Positions 10,170 through 18,776 of a DNA stretch of 64,000 bases are shown here, piece by piece; positions within the stretch are counted from its first letter, which is position 1; each line of letters opens with the position of its first letter. The DNA is from Aestuariibaculum sediminum (GTDB lineage: Bacteria > Bacteroidota > Bacteroidia > Flavobacteriales > Flavobacteriaceae): contig NZ_JACVXB010000003.1 of the NCBI RefSeq assembly GCF_014596945.1, positions 434,001 through 498,000 of the forward strand, given 5' to 3'. The position numbers were made by a program, and so were the translations under genes. The notes beneath the pieces were generated by a model. It saw only the letters and a list, made by a program, of their open reading frames with translations. It made no database searches and was not told where the DNA came from.

Positions 10170-10290
10170 ATTTAAAATATTAAAATGTTAGCTCTATAAA
10201 TATACTTATTTACAATTAGTTACACACACATTAATTAATTTCTCACAAAAAGGAAGAACAAATAAACTTTTAGTAGTTGTTAGTATTGAT

Positions 10291-10298
10291 TATCTTTG
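10291..10298 (+). promoter_or_regulatory. Putative -7 element for the small-protein/GT2/sigma/transporter operon
   Basis: TATCTTTG is a full match to TAnnTTTG, 16 bases before the ATG at 10315. No good -33 TTG is found at the usual spacing. Confidence 0.5.
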
Positions 10299-10314
10299 CA
10301 TAAAATAATTTCAA

Positions 10315-10518
10315 ATGAAACTTCTTTTATTAACATTAGTATTATTAGGACTAGGTATTGCAGGAATAGCCATAAAAATTTGGGCTAAAAAAGATGGCAA
10401 ATTTGCTGGTACTTGCGCCAGCCAAAATCCTATGCTGAATAAAGAAGGGGAAGCTTGTGGTTTTTGTGGAAAAACTCCAGATCAATTCGATTCTTGCAAC
10501 GAAACTCAACACTCATAG
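10315..10518 (+). CDS. Small membrane-anchored Cys-rich protein, unknown function
   Basis: The 67-residue product has one hydrophobic segment (about residues 2-23), a short KIWAKKDGKF linker and a Cys-rich tail: a Cys at about 34, then CGFCGKTPDQFDSC at about 48-61. The CxxC pair could bind a metal or form disulfides. I have a general memory of similar short proteins in flavobacteria but know no function. The ATG lies 16 bases after a TATCTTTG box and the glycosyltransferase gene starts 6 bases after its stop, so it opens an operon. A bitopic protein with the Cys tail outside is likely, but orientation is not proven. Confidence 0.75.
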   Translation: MKLLLLTLVLLGLGIAGIAIKIWAKKDGKFAGTCASQNPMLNKEGEACGFCGKTPDQFDSCNETQHS

Positions 10519-10524
10519 CCATAT

Positions 10525-11637
10525 ATGAGCGTACTTGATTTTGTGTTCTACGCATTCGCTGCTGTAGTTGTTATTCAAGTTATTATTTATTTTGTTTTAT
10601 TCGGCAAATTTGCCTTTTTAAAACCAAAAAAAGCATCTCCAATAAAATTTCCGGTATCTGTTATTGTATGCGCCAAAAACGAAGCCGAGAATTTGGCCAA
10701 GTTTCTACCTTCAGTAATTAATCAAAACTATCCAAAATTTGAAATCATCCTCATAAATGATGCTTCGAGCGACAATACGCTTAACGTTATGGAAGATTTC
10801 AAAAACAGTAATAGCAATATTCGAATCGTAAACGTAAAAAATATAGAAGCATTTTGGGGAAATAAAAAATACGCACTAACACTCGGCATAAAAGCTTCAA
10901 GCTACAATCATTTACTTTTCACCGATGCCGATTGCAAACCTTTATCGAAATTTTGGATTAAAGATATGTGCTCTAATTTCAATGATAACACGGAGTTAGT
11001 TTTAGGGTATGGTGCTTACAACAAGGTTAAAAACTCCTTTTTGAATAAAATTATCCGCTTTGAAACCTTGGTTACGGCTATAAATTATTTTTCGTTTGCA
11101 AAAGGAGGAAACCCATACATGGGCGTAGGAAGAAATTTAGCCTACACCAAAGAGCTCTTTTTTAAAGCTAACGGATTTATTGAACACATAAAAATCCCAT
11201 CTGGTGACGACGATTTATTTGTTAACCAAGTTGCTACAAAACATAATACAGCGATATGTGTTTCGCAAAATAGTTTTACCGAATCCATTCCAAAAACAAA
11301 TTTTAAGGCTTGGATAAAACAAAAGAGACGCCATATTTCGACTGCGAAACACTATAAACCCAATCATAAAATAGCATTATCCCTACTCTATTTATTACAA
11401 ATTATGTTTTGGGGTTTTGGTATTTCACTTATAGCTTCAACTTTCAAATGGCCATTTGTAGTGGGCTTAATATTAGTACGATTCATTTCACAATTCATAA
11501 TCTTTGGGCGCTCGGCAAAAAAACTGAATGAAGAAGACCTGATTATGCTTCTACCAGTTTTAGAAATATTTTTAATTGTTGCACAATTGGTTATCTTTAT
11601 AAAGAATCTTTCATCAAAACCGAGATATTGGAAATAA
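10525..11637 (+). CDS. Membrane-bound family 2 glycosyltransferase
   Basis: The 370-residue protein has an N-terminal membrane helix (about 5-27), then a GT2 (GT-A fold) domain: PVSVIVCAKNEAENLAKFLP, EIILINDASSDNT, the metal-binding TDADCKP (about residue 133), GDDDLF (about 229) and KQKRRHISTAKHY, the place of the QxxRW motif. Two or three more hydrophobic segments follow at about 285-365. It would transfer a sugar from a nucleotide donor to a lipid or surface glycan on the cytoplasmic face. Acceptor unknown. Its last 10 bases overlap the following sigma factor gene, which indicates co-translation. Confidence 0.87.
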   Translation: MSVLDFVFYAFAAVVVIQVIIYFVLFGKFAFLKPKKASPIKFPVSVIVCAKNEAENLAKFLPSVINQNYPKFEIILINDASSDNTLNVMEDFKNSNSNIRIVNVKNIEAFWGNKKYALTLGIKASSYNHLLFTDADCKPLSKFWIKDMCSNFNDNTELVLGYGAYNKVKNSFLNKIIRFETLVTAINYFSFAKGGNPYMGVGRNLAYTKELFFKANGFIEHIKIPSGDDDLFVNQVATKHNTAICVSQNSFTESIPKTNFKAWIKQKRRHISTAKHYKPNHKIALSLLYLLQIMFWGFGISLIASTFKWPFVVGLILVRFISQFIIFGRSAKKLNEEDLIMLLPVLEIFLIVAQLVIFIKNLSSKPRYWK

Positions 11638-12173
11638 AAGAGGCTATTACACGTGCTAAAAACAACGACCAGAAAGCATTTAATTTTCTGTTAGATAATT
11701 TTTGGGATGCTGTTTATGGCTATCAAATAAAACGTGTTCAAAACGAAAATGATGCCGAAGACATAACCATTCAAACGTTTTCCAAAGCATTTGATAGAAT
11801 TGAAACTTTCGACGATTCGTACAAATTTAAAACCTGGCTTATAACCATTTCAAAAAATATTCACATCGATTTATTGCGAAAAGAAAAGAATTCGATTTCT
11901 CAAATCATGTCGAACGATGACAAATCGGTATATCAAATTTTAGATGAATCTCCCACTCCGGAAGATAAACTAATTACCGATCAGCATTTAGCCAAACTAC
12001 TTAGAGACATAAAAAAATTAAAACCCCATTATCAGGAAATAATAAATCTGCGTTATTTTCAGGAATTGAGTTATAAAGAAATTTCTGTTCAACTGAAAGA
12101 GCCGATAAATAATGTTAAAGTAAAACTTCTTCGGGCAAAAAAATTACTAGCAGAAATTATTCAGTCAAACTAA
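11628..12173 (+). CDS. ECF-type RNA polymerase sigma factor (no adjacent anti-sigma)
   Basis: The 181-residue protein has region 2 at about 20-90 (AEDITIQTFSKAFDR and KTWLITISKNIHIDLLRKE) and region 4 at about 125-178 (HYQEIINLRYFQELSYKEIS followed by NVKVKLLRAKKLL). It starts at TTG 10 bases inside the end of the glycosyltransferase gene; the family N-terminus (residues 1-15, ITRAKNNDQKAF) fits this start. Unlike the sigma factor at 8.0 kb it has no anti-sigma gene beside it; a metal-transporter-like gene follows after 4 bases. Its activity may therefore be set by expression level or by an unlinked partner. Confidence 0.88.
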   Translation: MEIKEAITRAKNNDQKAFNFLLDNFWDAVYGYQIKRVQNENDAEDITIQTFSKAFDRIETFDDSYKFKTWLITISKNIHIDLLRKEKNSISQIMSNDDKSVYQILDESPTPEDKLITDQHLAKLLRDIKKLKPHYQEIINLRYFQELSYKEISVQLKEPINNVKVKLLRAKKLLAEIIQSN

Positions 12174-12177
12174 ATTA

Positions 12178-13422
12178 ATGATCACCAAATTAAAGCATTT
12201 AGGCCCTGGATTATTGTTTGCTGGCGCAGCAATAGGGGTCTCGCATCTGGTTCAATCTACACGAGCCGGTTCCGATTTTGGCATGGGTTTACTTTGGGCA
12301 TTACTTTTGGTAAATCTTTGTAAATATCCTTTTTTTCAATTTGGCCCTCGATATGCAACAGCCACAGGTGAAAGTTTACTGGAAGGTTATAAAAAATTAG
12401 GAAAAGGCGTTTTAACTTTTTATTACATTTTAAATTTCGCTACCATGTTTACTATTCAAACCGCTGTTACCATAGTTACGGCAGGTTTGGCGGCCCATTT
12501 ATTTGGAAATTTTAGCAGTTTCAGCATGGGCAACACGGTAATAAACAGTACAGAAATATGGACATTAGTCATCCTTTTAGTTTGTGTTTGTTTACTCACC
12601 TTAGGCAAATACAAGCTTTTAGATAGACTAATGAAAGTAATAATAATCACCCTCACCATTAGCACTTTTGCAGCGGTAATTATTGCCTTGTCAAATACAA
12701 ACGAACCAATCTCTTTTACCCAAATAATACCAGATAATGGTTTAGATATCGCCTTCCTGATAGCGTTTATGGGATGGATGCCAGCTCCTTTAGATGTTTC
12801 GGTATGGCAATCGTTATGGGCCGTTCAAAAAAACAAAGATACTAAACGATATACGCCCGAGTCTTCGTTATTCGATTTCAATATAGGATATTTGAGCACC
12901 ATATTAATAGGATGTGGCTTTTTACTTTTAGGCACTTTAGTAATGTATAAAAGTGGCGAAAGTTTCAGTACATCAGCCGCTGTATTTTCGGGACAACTCA
13001 TAACTATGTACACCAAAAGTTTAGGGAGTTGGGCCTATATTATAATTGGTATTGCCGCATTTACAACCATGTTTAGTACCACATTAACAACATTAGATGC
13101 CTCTCCCCGGGCCATGGCTAAGGCCACACAATTACTTTTTAAAAAAGGAACCAGATTAAACTACACTTTTTGGATTAGCTTGCTCACTTTGGGTTCTGTT
13201 TTTATTTTTTTCTTTTTAGCTTCTGAAATGGGCCTGCTTATTCAACTAGCTACCATTTTATCGTTTATAACTGCACCTTTTTTTGCTGTAATTAACTATA
13301 TTTTAATTTCCAGTAATCACACTCCAAAAGCCTGGCAGCCTTCAAAAAAACTTCATCTATTAAGCTGGATCGGCATTAGCTTTTTAATAGGCTTTAGTAT
13401 TTGGTATCTAACCACTTTATAG
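12178..13422 (+). CDS. Divergent Nramp-family (SLC11-like) membrane transporter
   Basis: The 414-residue polytopic protein has about 11 hydrophobic segments and starts with the Nramp-like HLGPGLLFAGAAIG. By family it should use the LeuT fold to move a divalent metal across the inner membrane. The canonical TM1 metal site (DPGN) is absent: the equivalent place reads IGVSHLVQS (about residues 19-27). In TM6 the usual MPHN reads MPAP (about 201-204). It is therefore a distant branch whose substrate may not be Mn or Fe. The gene follows the sigma gene by 4 bases and probably shares its operon. Confidence 0.82.
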   Translation: MITKLKHLGPGLLFAGAAIGVSHLVQSTRAGSDFGMGLLWALLLVNLCKYPFFQFGPRYATATGESLLEGYKKLGKGVLTFYYILNFATMFTIQTAVTIVTAGLAAHLFGNFSSFSMGNTVINSTEIWTLVILLVCVCLLTLGKYKLLDRLMKVIIITLTISTFAAVIIALSNTNEPISFTQIIPDNGLDIAFLIAFMGWMPAPLDVSVWQSLWAVQKNKDTKRYTPESSLFDFNIGYLSTILIGCGFLLLGTLVMYKSGESFSTSAAVFSGQLITMYTKSLGSWAYIIIGIAAFTTMFSTTLTTLDASPRAMAKATQLLFKKGTRLNYTFWISLLTLGSVFIFFFLASEMGLLIQLATILSFITAPFFAVINYILISSNHTPKAWQPSKKLHLLSWIGISFLIGFSIWYLTTL

Positions 13423-13445
13423 CCGCTTTTTAAAAGAATACTTTG

Positions 13446-13453
13446 TATCTTTG
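13446..13453 (+). promoter_or_regulatory. -7 promoter element of lipA
   Basis: TATCTTTG matches TAnnTTTG exactly, 16 bases before the lipA ATG. It overlaps the longer possible reading frame start and so supports the ATG at 13470. Confidence 0.5.
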
Positions 13454-13469
13454 TGCTTTATTTTTCAAT

Positions 13470-14348
13470 ATGAATACAGAAAGCACTTCAAATATATTAC
13501 CTGAAAGAAAGCCAAAGCCAAAATGGCTACGTGTAAAACTTCCAACAGGAAAAAAATATACCGAATTACGAGGCCTTGTTGATAAATACAAATTAAATAC
13601 AATATGTACATCCGGAAGCTGCCCTAACATGGGTGAATGCTGGGGTGAAGGTACAGCAACCTTTATGATTTTAGGTAATGTTTGTACCCGATCTTGTGGT
13701 TTTTGTGGTGTTAAAACAGGACGCCCAGAAACAGTAGATTGGGATGAACCTGAAAAAGTAGCACGTTCCATTAAAATCATGAATATTAAACATGCCGTAT
13801 TAACCAGTGTTGATCGTGATGATTTAAAAGATATGGGAAGTATTATGTGGGCCGAAACTGTGAAAGCCGTGCGCCGAATGAACCCTGAAACCACGCTTGA
13901 AACCCTTATTCCAGACTTTCAAGGTTTGGAACAACATATCGATAGAATTATTGAAGTTGCCCCGGAAGTAGTGTCACACAACATAGAAACCGTTAGACGC
14001 TTAACTCGTGAGGTTCGCATACAGGCGCAATACGATAGAAGCATGGGCGTTTTAAAATATTTAAAACAACAAGGGCAACGTCGCACAAAATCTGGCATCA
14101 TGCTTGGGTTGGGAGAAACACGTGAAGAAGTGATTGAAACCCTGCACGACTTAAAAGAAAATGACGTCGATGTGGTAACTATAGGGCAGTATTTGCAACC
14201 AAGTAAAAAACACTTGCCTGTTCAGCAGTTTATTACCCCTGACCAATTTAAAGAATACGAAGAAATTGGTTTAGAATTAGGTTTCCGTCATGTAGAAAGT
14301 AGTGCCTTAGTTCGTTCATCTTACAGAGCGCAAAAACACATTAATTAA
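13470..14348 (+). CDS. lipA: Lipoyl synthase
   Basis: This radical SAM enzyme inserts two sulfurs into octanoyl chains on lipoyl domains of pyruvate and 2-oxoglutarate dehydrogenases and of GcvH. The 292 residues have the auxiliary cluster motif [12 protein letters not shown] (about residues 46-57) and the radical SAM motif CTRSCGFC (about 72-79), followed by the family's [10 protein letters not shown] and LMLG-type motifs and a C-terminal RSSYRA, where the Ser is the third ligand type of the auxiliary cluster. The ATG at 13470 was chosen because a TATCTTTG box lies just upstream. The GAPDH gene starts 3 bases after the stop. Confidence 0.96.
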   Translation: MNTESTSNILPERKPKPKWLRVKLPTGKKYTELRGLVDKYKLNTICTSGSCPNMGECWGEGTATFMILGNVCTRSCGFCGVKTGRPETVDWDEPEKVARSIKIMNIKHAVLTSVDRDDLKDMGSIMWAETVKAVRRMNPETTLETLIPDFQGLEQHIDRIIEVAPEVVSHNIETVRRLTREVRIQAQYDRSMGVLKYLKQQGQRRTKSGIMLGLGETREEVIETLHDLKENDVDVVTIGQYLQPSKKHLPVQQFITPDQFKEYEEIGLELGFRHVESSALVRSSYRAQKHIN

Positions 14349-14351
14349 ATT

Positions 14352-15362
14352 ATGATTAATGTTGCTATTAATGGTTTTGGCCGAATAGGAAGACGGGTTT
14401 TTCGATTGTTACAAGAATATAATAATATTCAGGTCGTAGCCATTAATGACCTTGCCAATATAGAAACTCTAAGTCATTTACTTAAATACGATAGCGTACA
14501 CGGTAGATTTAATGGTACCGTTAATTATGAAGGAAGTCATCTTATTGTTAACGATAAAAAAGTAACACTTTTAAACAAAAACCACCCTAAAGACATTAAT
14601 TGGACTCCTTATAATGTTGATTTTGTCATTGAATCTACAGGCAAATTTAAAACTGCAACAGATTTACAAAATCACATTAAAAATGGTGCAAAACATGTTA
14701 TCTTAAGTGTTCCTCCTTTGGAAGACAATATAAAAACGATTGTTTTGGGTGTTAATGACGTTAGTATCGATGGTACCGAACATATTATTTCAAATGCCTC
14801 CTGCACGACCAATAATGCCGCCCCCATGATTGATGTTATTAATAAATTGTGCGGTATAAATCAAGCATACATTACAACGGTTCACTCCTACACTACCGAC
14901 CAAAGTTTACACGATCAACCGCATCGCGATTTGAGACGATCGAGAGCTGCCGGACAATCTATTGTTCCCACAACAACAGGTGCAGCTAAGGCTTTAACTA
15001 AAATATTTCCCGATTTATCGGAGGTCATTGGTGGATGTGGTATACGAGTACCCGTAATTAATGGATCGCTAACAGATATTACCTTTAACGTTAAAAAAAG
15101 TGTTACCATTAATGATGTTAACCAAGCTTTTAAAAACGCATCACTTAACGAATATAAAGGTATTTTACAATATACCGAAGACCCTATCGTATCAATTGAT
15201 ATTGTAGGTAACACCCATTCTTGTATATTTGATTCAGGAATGACCTCTGTTATTGGAACCATGGTTAAAATTATTGGATGGTACGATAATGAGTCGGGAT
15301 ATTCACAAAGAATTATTGATCTTTTGTGTAATTTATCGAAAAAAAGTGTATTTTGTCGATAA
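14352..15362 (+). CDS. gap: Type I glyceraldehyde-3-phosphate dehydrogenase
   Basis: The 336-residue enzyme oxidises glyceraldehyde-3-phosphate in glycolysis or runs the reverse step. It has the Rossmann NGFGRIGRR at the N-terminus, Asp33 (the NAD-type residue), catalytic SNASCTTNN with Cys at about 151, His in TTVHSYTTDQ, and WYDNESGYSQR near the end. The start ATG is 3 bases after lipA. The C-terminal tail (KKSVFCR) is short. Genomes of this group often hold more than one GAPDH; the lipA context does not tell whether this one is glycolytic or gluconeogenic. Confidence 0.94.
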   Translation: MINVAINGFGRIGRRVFRLLQEYNNIQVVAINDLANIETLSHLLKYDSVHGRFNGTVNYEGSHLIVNDKKVTLLNKNHPKDINWTPYNVDFVIESTGKFKTATDLQNHIKNGAKHVILSVPPLEDNIKTIVLGVNDVSIDGTEHIISNASCTTNNAAPMIDVINKLCGINQAYITTVHSYTTDQSLHDQPHRDLRRSRAAGQSIVPTTTGAAKALTKIFPDLSEVIGGCGIRVPVINGSLTDITFNVKKSVTINDVNQAFKNASLNEYKGILQYTEDPIVSIDIVGNTHSCIFDSGMTSVIGTMVKIIGWYDNESGYSQRIIDLLCNLSKKSVFCR

Positions 15363-15368
15363 AATAAT

Positions 15369-15376
15369 TATATTTG
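15369..15376 (+). promoter_or_regulatory. -7 promoter element of the hybrid histidine kinase
   Basis: TATATTTG is an exact TAnnTTTG match directly after the GAPDH stop codon and 18 bases before the ATG at 15395. It argues against an upstream TTG start. Confidence 0.5.
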
Positions 15377-15394
15377 TCGTTAAAGAACGTTAAA

Positions 15395-17632
15395 ATGCTT
15401 CAAATTAAAAGTTACATATTCCTACTGCTTTTGCTTTTTAGCACATGTGGTATATCACAAAATTCGGTTAGTGATGACCCTGAATTGATACAGAATGGAA
15501 TAGACTATCATATAGAACGAGCTCAAACCGATCTTGAGAACTTTAGGTATTACGAAGCTCAAAAGAATCTGGATTCTGCCCTAAAAATTGCTGAAAGCAC
15601 GAATAACAAAGAACGTATAGCAGTAATTTATGCTATAAAAGGTAAACTACAGTTATATGTTGAAGAATATCAGCAAGCTATAAATTCATTAAACAAATCG
15701 GTCGAAATACAACGCACGATAAACGACAATATAAACCTTGGAAAATCATATAAGATTTTTGGAGATGTTTATGCGGCTAAGAAAATGTATTATCAGGCCT
15801 TAGATTCATATCGAGCAGCAAAGTCGAAATTTGAAGAAGAAGAGTTAATAGCAGATTTATCTGAAGTTCTACTTGCCGAGGGCAAAACCTATTTTCTTAT
15901 AAAAAACTACAACAAAGCCAGAGATGTTATAGAACAAGCATTAGCACTAGCCAGAAAAGAAAAGCTATTAAAAATCCAGAGCGATGCTTTAATTGAACAT
16001 GCCATTATTTATAACAAATTAAATAATAACGATAAGGCCTTAATTCTCGCAAAAGAAGGTTTAGAAATAGCAAAGAAAAATAATTATTTAACCATTTTAG
16101 ACAAAGGCTATTTAATAACCAGTAACATATACAACGAGTTAGAAAATTACAAAGCCTCTAGAGAAAATTTAAAATATCATATTGATATCTCCGATTCTTT
16201 AGCAGATGTTAAACGTGCCAATTACTCTAAAGCCCAGCAGGTGCAATATCAGCTAGATGAAGCCAATCAAAAATACAGTGAAACCTTCGAAAAGTTAAAA
16301 AAAGAAGAAGACGATAATAATTTAAGCACGTTAATTTCTATTTTAAGTGTGGCTTTAATAACCATATTATCACTATTAACACTATCGCTTTACAAGAATA
16401 ACAACATAAGATTAAAGACCAATAATATGCTGCATAAAAAAAATGGAGAGCTTATTATTGCGAAAGAAAAAGCTGAATTAGCTTCAAAAACTAAGGCAAA
16501 CTTCTTATCTACAGTAACGCATGAACTTCGCACCCCGCTTTACGCGGTAACAGGCTTAAGTAATATGTTATTGGAAGAAAACCCTAAACCAGAACAAATT
16601 CAACATTTAAAATCTTTAAAATTTTCAGGTGATTATTTATTAACGTTCATTAACGACATTCTTCAAATTAATAAAATTGAAGCCAATAAAGTCGATGTTG
16701 AACCTGAACCTTTTAATTTAAAGAAAAAAATAAATAACATTATTATGGCTCTGAATAATCAGGCTCAGGATAATAATGTTAAAATTCATCTGGAATATGA
16801 TGCTTCAATTGGCGAAAACTTTATTGCCGATCAAATTAAAATTTCTCAGATATTAATTAACCTTATTGGTAACTCTATAAAGTTTACCAAAAATGGAGAC
16901 ATCTGGATAAGAATCTATAAAATAGAAGAAAAAGGAAATATTTATACCCTTCGATTTGAAGTTGAAGATAATGGAATAGGTATCAGTCAAGAGAAACAAG
17001 ACCACATGTTTGAAAGTTTCTCACAAGGATCGATTCAAATTAACCGAAAATATGGCGGTACAGGTCTTGGCCTATCCATTGTAAAAGGACTAATTGGTAT
17101 TCTAAACGGGAAAATTTACGTAAAAAGTGAACTAGGAAAAGGCACGACGTTCTATTTTGAAATTCCTTTAGAACACACTTCTAATCAGGAAAGTATTGAA
17201 AACAAACCAATTTATTTTGGCGGCAATCCAGACGACATTGATTTAGAAAATGTAAAAGTATTGGTGGTTGAAGACAATAAAATCAACCAGATGATTACCA
17301 AAAAAATACTAACCAAAATGAACCTTAATTGCGAAATCGTTGATAATGGTGAAGATGCAGTTAATAATATTAAAAATAAAAAATACGATATTGTTTTAAT
17401 GGATATTCATATGCCAGGTATTAGTGGTATAGAAGCTACAAAGCGCGTTCGTACTTTTGACAAGGAATTAACCATATTTGCGCTTACAGCTGTTACTATT
17501 GAAGATAAAATGCAGGAATTTGAAGATGCTGGTTTTACCGATATTATTCCTAAACCATTTAAGCAAGAAGAATTCGAAAAGAAACTATACAATGCGCTAA
17601 AAAATAAACGAAGTAACTGGACTACAACTTAA
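15395..17632 (+). CDS. TPR-containing hybrid histidine kinase
   Basis: The roughly 745-residue protein has a signal peptide (about 1-22), a periplasmic stretch of tetratricopeptide repeats (about 25-285, e.g. AKSYKIFGDVYAAKKMYYQA-like units), a transmembrane helix (about 312-335), a dimerisation/phosphoacceptor domain with His in THELRTPLYA (about 380), an HATPase domain (LIGNSIKFTKNGD, DNGIGIS, GGTGLGLSIVKG) and a C-terminal receiver with VEDNKINQMI and phosphoacceptor Asp in VLMDIHMPG. It should sense through the TPR domain and relay phosphate internally. No output regulator is adjacent. Start chosen at ATG 15395 from the promoter position. Confidence 0.9.
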   Translation: MLQIKSYIFLLLLLFSTCGISQNSVSDDPELIQNGIDYHIERAQTDLENFRYYEAQKNLDSALKIAESTNNKERIAVIYAIKGKLQLYVEEYQQAINSLNKSVEIQRTINDNINLGKSYKIFGDVYAAKKMYYQALDSYRAAKSKFEEEELIADLSEVLLAEGKTYFLIKNYNKARDVIEQALALARKEKLLKIQSDALIEHAIIYNKLNNNDKALILAKEGLEIAKKNNYLTILDKGYLITSNIYNELENYKASRENLKYHIDISDSLADVKRANYSKAQQVQYQLDEANQKYSETFEKLKKEEDDNNLSTLISILSVALITILSLLTLSLYKNNNIRLKTNNMLHKKNGELIIAKEKAELASKTKANFLSTVTHELRTPLYAVTGLSNMLLEENPKPEQIQHLKSLKFSGDYLLTFINDILQINKIEANKVDVEPEPFNLKKKINNIIMALNNQAQDNNVKIHLEYDASIGENFIADQIKISQILINLIGNSIKFTKNGDIWIRIYKIEEKGNIYTLRFEVEDNGIGISQEKQDHMFESFSQGSIQINRKYGGTGLGLSIVKGLIGILNGKIYVKSELGKGTTFYFEIPLEHTSNQESIENKPIYFGGNPDDIDLENVKVLVVEDNKINQMITKKILTKMNLNCEIVDNGEDAVNNIKNKKYDIVLMDIHMPGISGIEATKRVRTFDKELTIFALTAVTIEDKMQEFEDAGFTDIIPKPFKQEEFEKKLYNALKNKRSNWTTT

Positions 17633-18633
17633 GTCTTTACAAACGATTTTATTAGAGCATTAAATCTTTCGGGATCATTCAGAACTACTGTTATGGGTAA
17701 ATAAAATAATTTCCCTTTTAAAACTTCATATTGCTTTAAACGCATATAATCTTTCTCGGTTGTTAATATTAACGATTTCGTACTTAATAATAATACGTCC
17801 TGATCGGTAAAATTATAATGATCGTCGTAATTCAGGTGTTCAAAATTTAATTGGTTGCCCTTTAGGTAATTCACCATGCTGTTGGGATTGGCTATTCCTG
17901 TTACCAAACAAAAATCATTTAAAGATGTTAATTTTAGTTTTCCATCATGAGCGTATACGTTTGAATCGTATTGTATCGAACTAAAAAACACCTGCTGATA
18001 ATCTTCGGGCGCAATAGCATCTAATATTTTCGATTTTTCATGGTCCTGTATCTCTTCAGGACATTTAGTAACAATTATAACATCTGCACGTTTAGCCCCT
18101 AACCTAGGCTCTCGTAAATTGCCAGTAGGCAATAAAATATCTTTAGTATATAAATTATTGTAAGCTGATAATAAAATATTAAATCCCGCCTTTACCTTTC
18201 TATGTTGAAAAGCGTCATCCAATAAAATTACTTCGGGTGGCATTTCTAGATTCATTAAATTAGCAATTCCTTGACGCCTATTGGCATCAACAGCTACAGT
18301 AATATCGTGTCCAAATTTATTGTAAAACTGAAAGGGTTCATCGCCTAATGTCTCTACAATAGACTGTTCATCACCAATTCGAAAACCTGAAGTTTTACGT
18401 TTGTAACCTCGGCTTAATGTCGCTACTTTATAATCATTTTTAAGTAGCTTTATTAAATATTCTATCATAGGTGTTTTACCTGTTCCGCCAACGTTTAAAT
18501 TTCCAACACAAATGACCGGGAAGTTATATGACGTCGATTTCAATACACCATAATCATACAAAGCATTTCGTAGGCGAGTAATTAAAAAATAAACAGGAAC
18601 AAAAGGAAAACATATCTTTCTAATAATCTTCAT
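17629..18633 (-). CDS. lpxK: Tetraacyldisaccharide 4'-kinase
   Basis: The enzyme phosphorylates the 4' position of the lipid A disaccharide precursor on the cytoplasmic face of the inner membrane. The 334 residues have an N-terminal amphipathic/hydrophobic anchor, Walker A NVGGTGKTPM at about 46-55, LSRGYKRKTSGF, DEPFQ, LLDDAFQHRKV and TEKDYMRL, all typical of LpxK. Its stop codon overlaps that of the convergent kinase gene by four bases (TTAA shared at 17629-17632), with no terminator between. The divergent neighbour at 18777 is unrelated. Confidence 0.94.
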   Translation of the reverse strand: MKIIRKICFPFVPVYFLITRLRNALYDYGVLKSTSYNFPVICVGNLNVGGTGKTPMIEYLIKLLKNDYKVATLSRGYKRKTSGFRIGDEQSIVETLGDEPFQFYNKFGHDITVAVDANRRQGIANLMNLEMPPEVILLDDAFQHRKVKAGFNILLSAYNNLYTKDILLPTGNLREPRLGAKRADVIIVTKCPEEIQDHEKSKILDAIAPEDYQQVFFSSIQYDSNVYAHDGKLKLTSLNDFCLVTGIANPNSMVNYLKGNQLNFEHLNYDDHYNFTDQDVLLLSTKSLILTTEKDYMRLKQYEVLKGKLFYLPITVVLNDPERFNALIKSFVKT

Positions 18634-18730
18634 CGAGCCTCAAACTTGTAATTTCTTTTAAAGTGCAAGATAATCAATATTTATCTCATTTAATTAACTA
18701 TACTCATTCTAAAACTTGACATTTCCTTAC

Positions 18731-18757
18731 TTGAGAAAACATAAAATTTTATCTTTG
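18731..18757 (+). promoter_or_regulatory. Putative promoter of the Nif3-like gene
   Basis: TATCTTTG at 18750-18757 matches TAnnTTTG. A TTG at 18731-18733 is 16 bases upstream, slightly short for a -33 element. The ATG lies 19 bases downstream of the box. Confidence 0.45.
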
Positions 18758-18776
18758 GTATAAACAAACCGAATTC

